Positions 48,531-48,852 of a stretch of DNA of 48,852 bases are shown here, piece by piece. The notes under the pieces are model-generated. The model saw only the letters and a list, made by a program, of their open reading frames with translations, did no database searches and had not been told where the DNA came from. Position numbers and translations under genes: made by a program. Positions within the stretch are counted from its first letter, which is position 1. Each line of letters begins with the position of its first letter. Origin of the DNA: Cruorifilaria tuberocauda (lineage: Eukaryota > Nematoda > Chromadorea > Rhabditida > Onchocercidae); the NCBI GenBank assembly GCA_013365365.1, contig JABVXU010000410.1, forward strand, positions 1-48,852. Direction: 5' to 3'.

Positions 48531-48852
48531 TCATATTTCATTTTATTATATTGTTATATTTAATTATATTATCGCATTATATTTCTTGCATTATATATTA
48601 TGTATTGTATTTTATTATATTATAATTATAGTGTTATCATTTCATTTATTTTATTATTTCATTTTCTTATATTTTATTATATTATTATACTATATTGTAT
48701 TATGTTAGAATTTTATTGTTTCACCATATTATTATATTAATTCTTTATTACTGTATTATTTTATCATTTCATTTTTTTCGCATGCATTTTACTTTCCTAT
48801 TTTATTATCTTATTCTATTATTTTATTTTTTCAATATGATTTTTATTTTATT
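48531..48852. repeat. degenerate TTATT/ATTTTATT simple repeat
   Basis: About 320 nt built almost only from ATTATATTATTT, TTTTATT and TTATTTCATTTT units. It is a low-complexity array that runs off the right edge. Confidence 0.85.

Overview
The window reads as nuclear DNA of a nematode. It is AT-rich (about 70% A+T by eye). Its protein genes are cut into short exons by introns of about 50 nt to 4 kb, with nematode-type acceptors (TTTTCAG, TTTTTCAG, TTGCAG) and GTAAGT or GTTTGT donors. Several start codons lie just after an acceptor with no upstream coding exon, as expected for spliced-leader trans-splicing. Introns longer than is typical of Caenorhabditis and long AT-rich spacers suggest a clade III (filarial-like) worm, but that is inference. 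I saw no bacterial genes, rRNA, tRNA, CRISPR array or intact transposon.

Layout: (1) 1620-6257, minus strand: a 14-exon LARGE-type bifunctional glycosyltransferase (680 aa) with a type II membrane anchor and both DxD motifs; one intron appears to be GC-AG. (2) 10704-11843, plus: a 4-exon small secreted protein with eight cysteines after the signal peptide, not recognised. (3) 13231-16152, plus: a 9-exon PRCC homologue (433 aa), a nuclear splicing- and checkpoint-associated protein. (4) 22350-30015, plus: a 9-exon heterotrimeric G protein alpha subunit (352 aa) with all G motifs. (5) 35521-46500, plus: a JNK-type MAP kinase with an N-terminal extension. It carries two tandem homologous exons for kinase subdomains IX-X and the MAPK insert, identical in phase and only 37 nt apart. 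(6) 47492-47647, minus: the C-terminal exon of an unrecognised gene that probably continues past the right edge. The rest is spacer and intron with microsatellites, short tandem repeats and several perfect inverted repeats.

The genes do not form an operon. They are separate loci: Golgi glycosylation, secretion, nuclear RNA processing, G-protein signalling and stress-kinase signalling. The most interesting observation is the JNK exon pair. The kinase C-lobe face used for substrate and docking specificity seems to exist in two versions, chosen by mutually exclusive splicing that may be enforced by a 37-nt spacer too short to splice efficiently. The same kinase gene also shows signs of a second promoter and first exon inside its 4.2-kb third-exon-proximal intron.

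All exon boundaries were worked out by hand from reading frame, splice sites and remembered family sequences. Every multi-exon model here sums to a whole number of codons, but none was tested against transcripts or databases.
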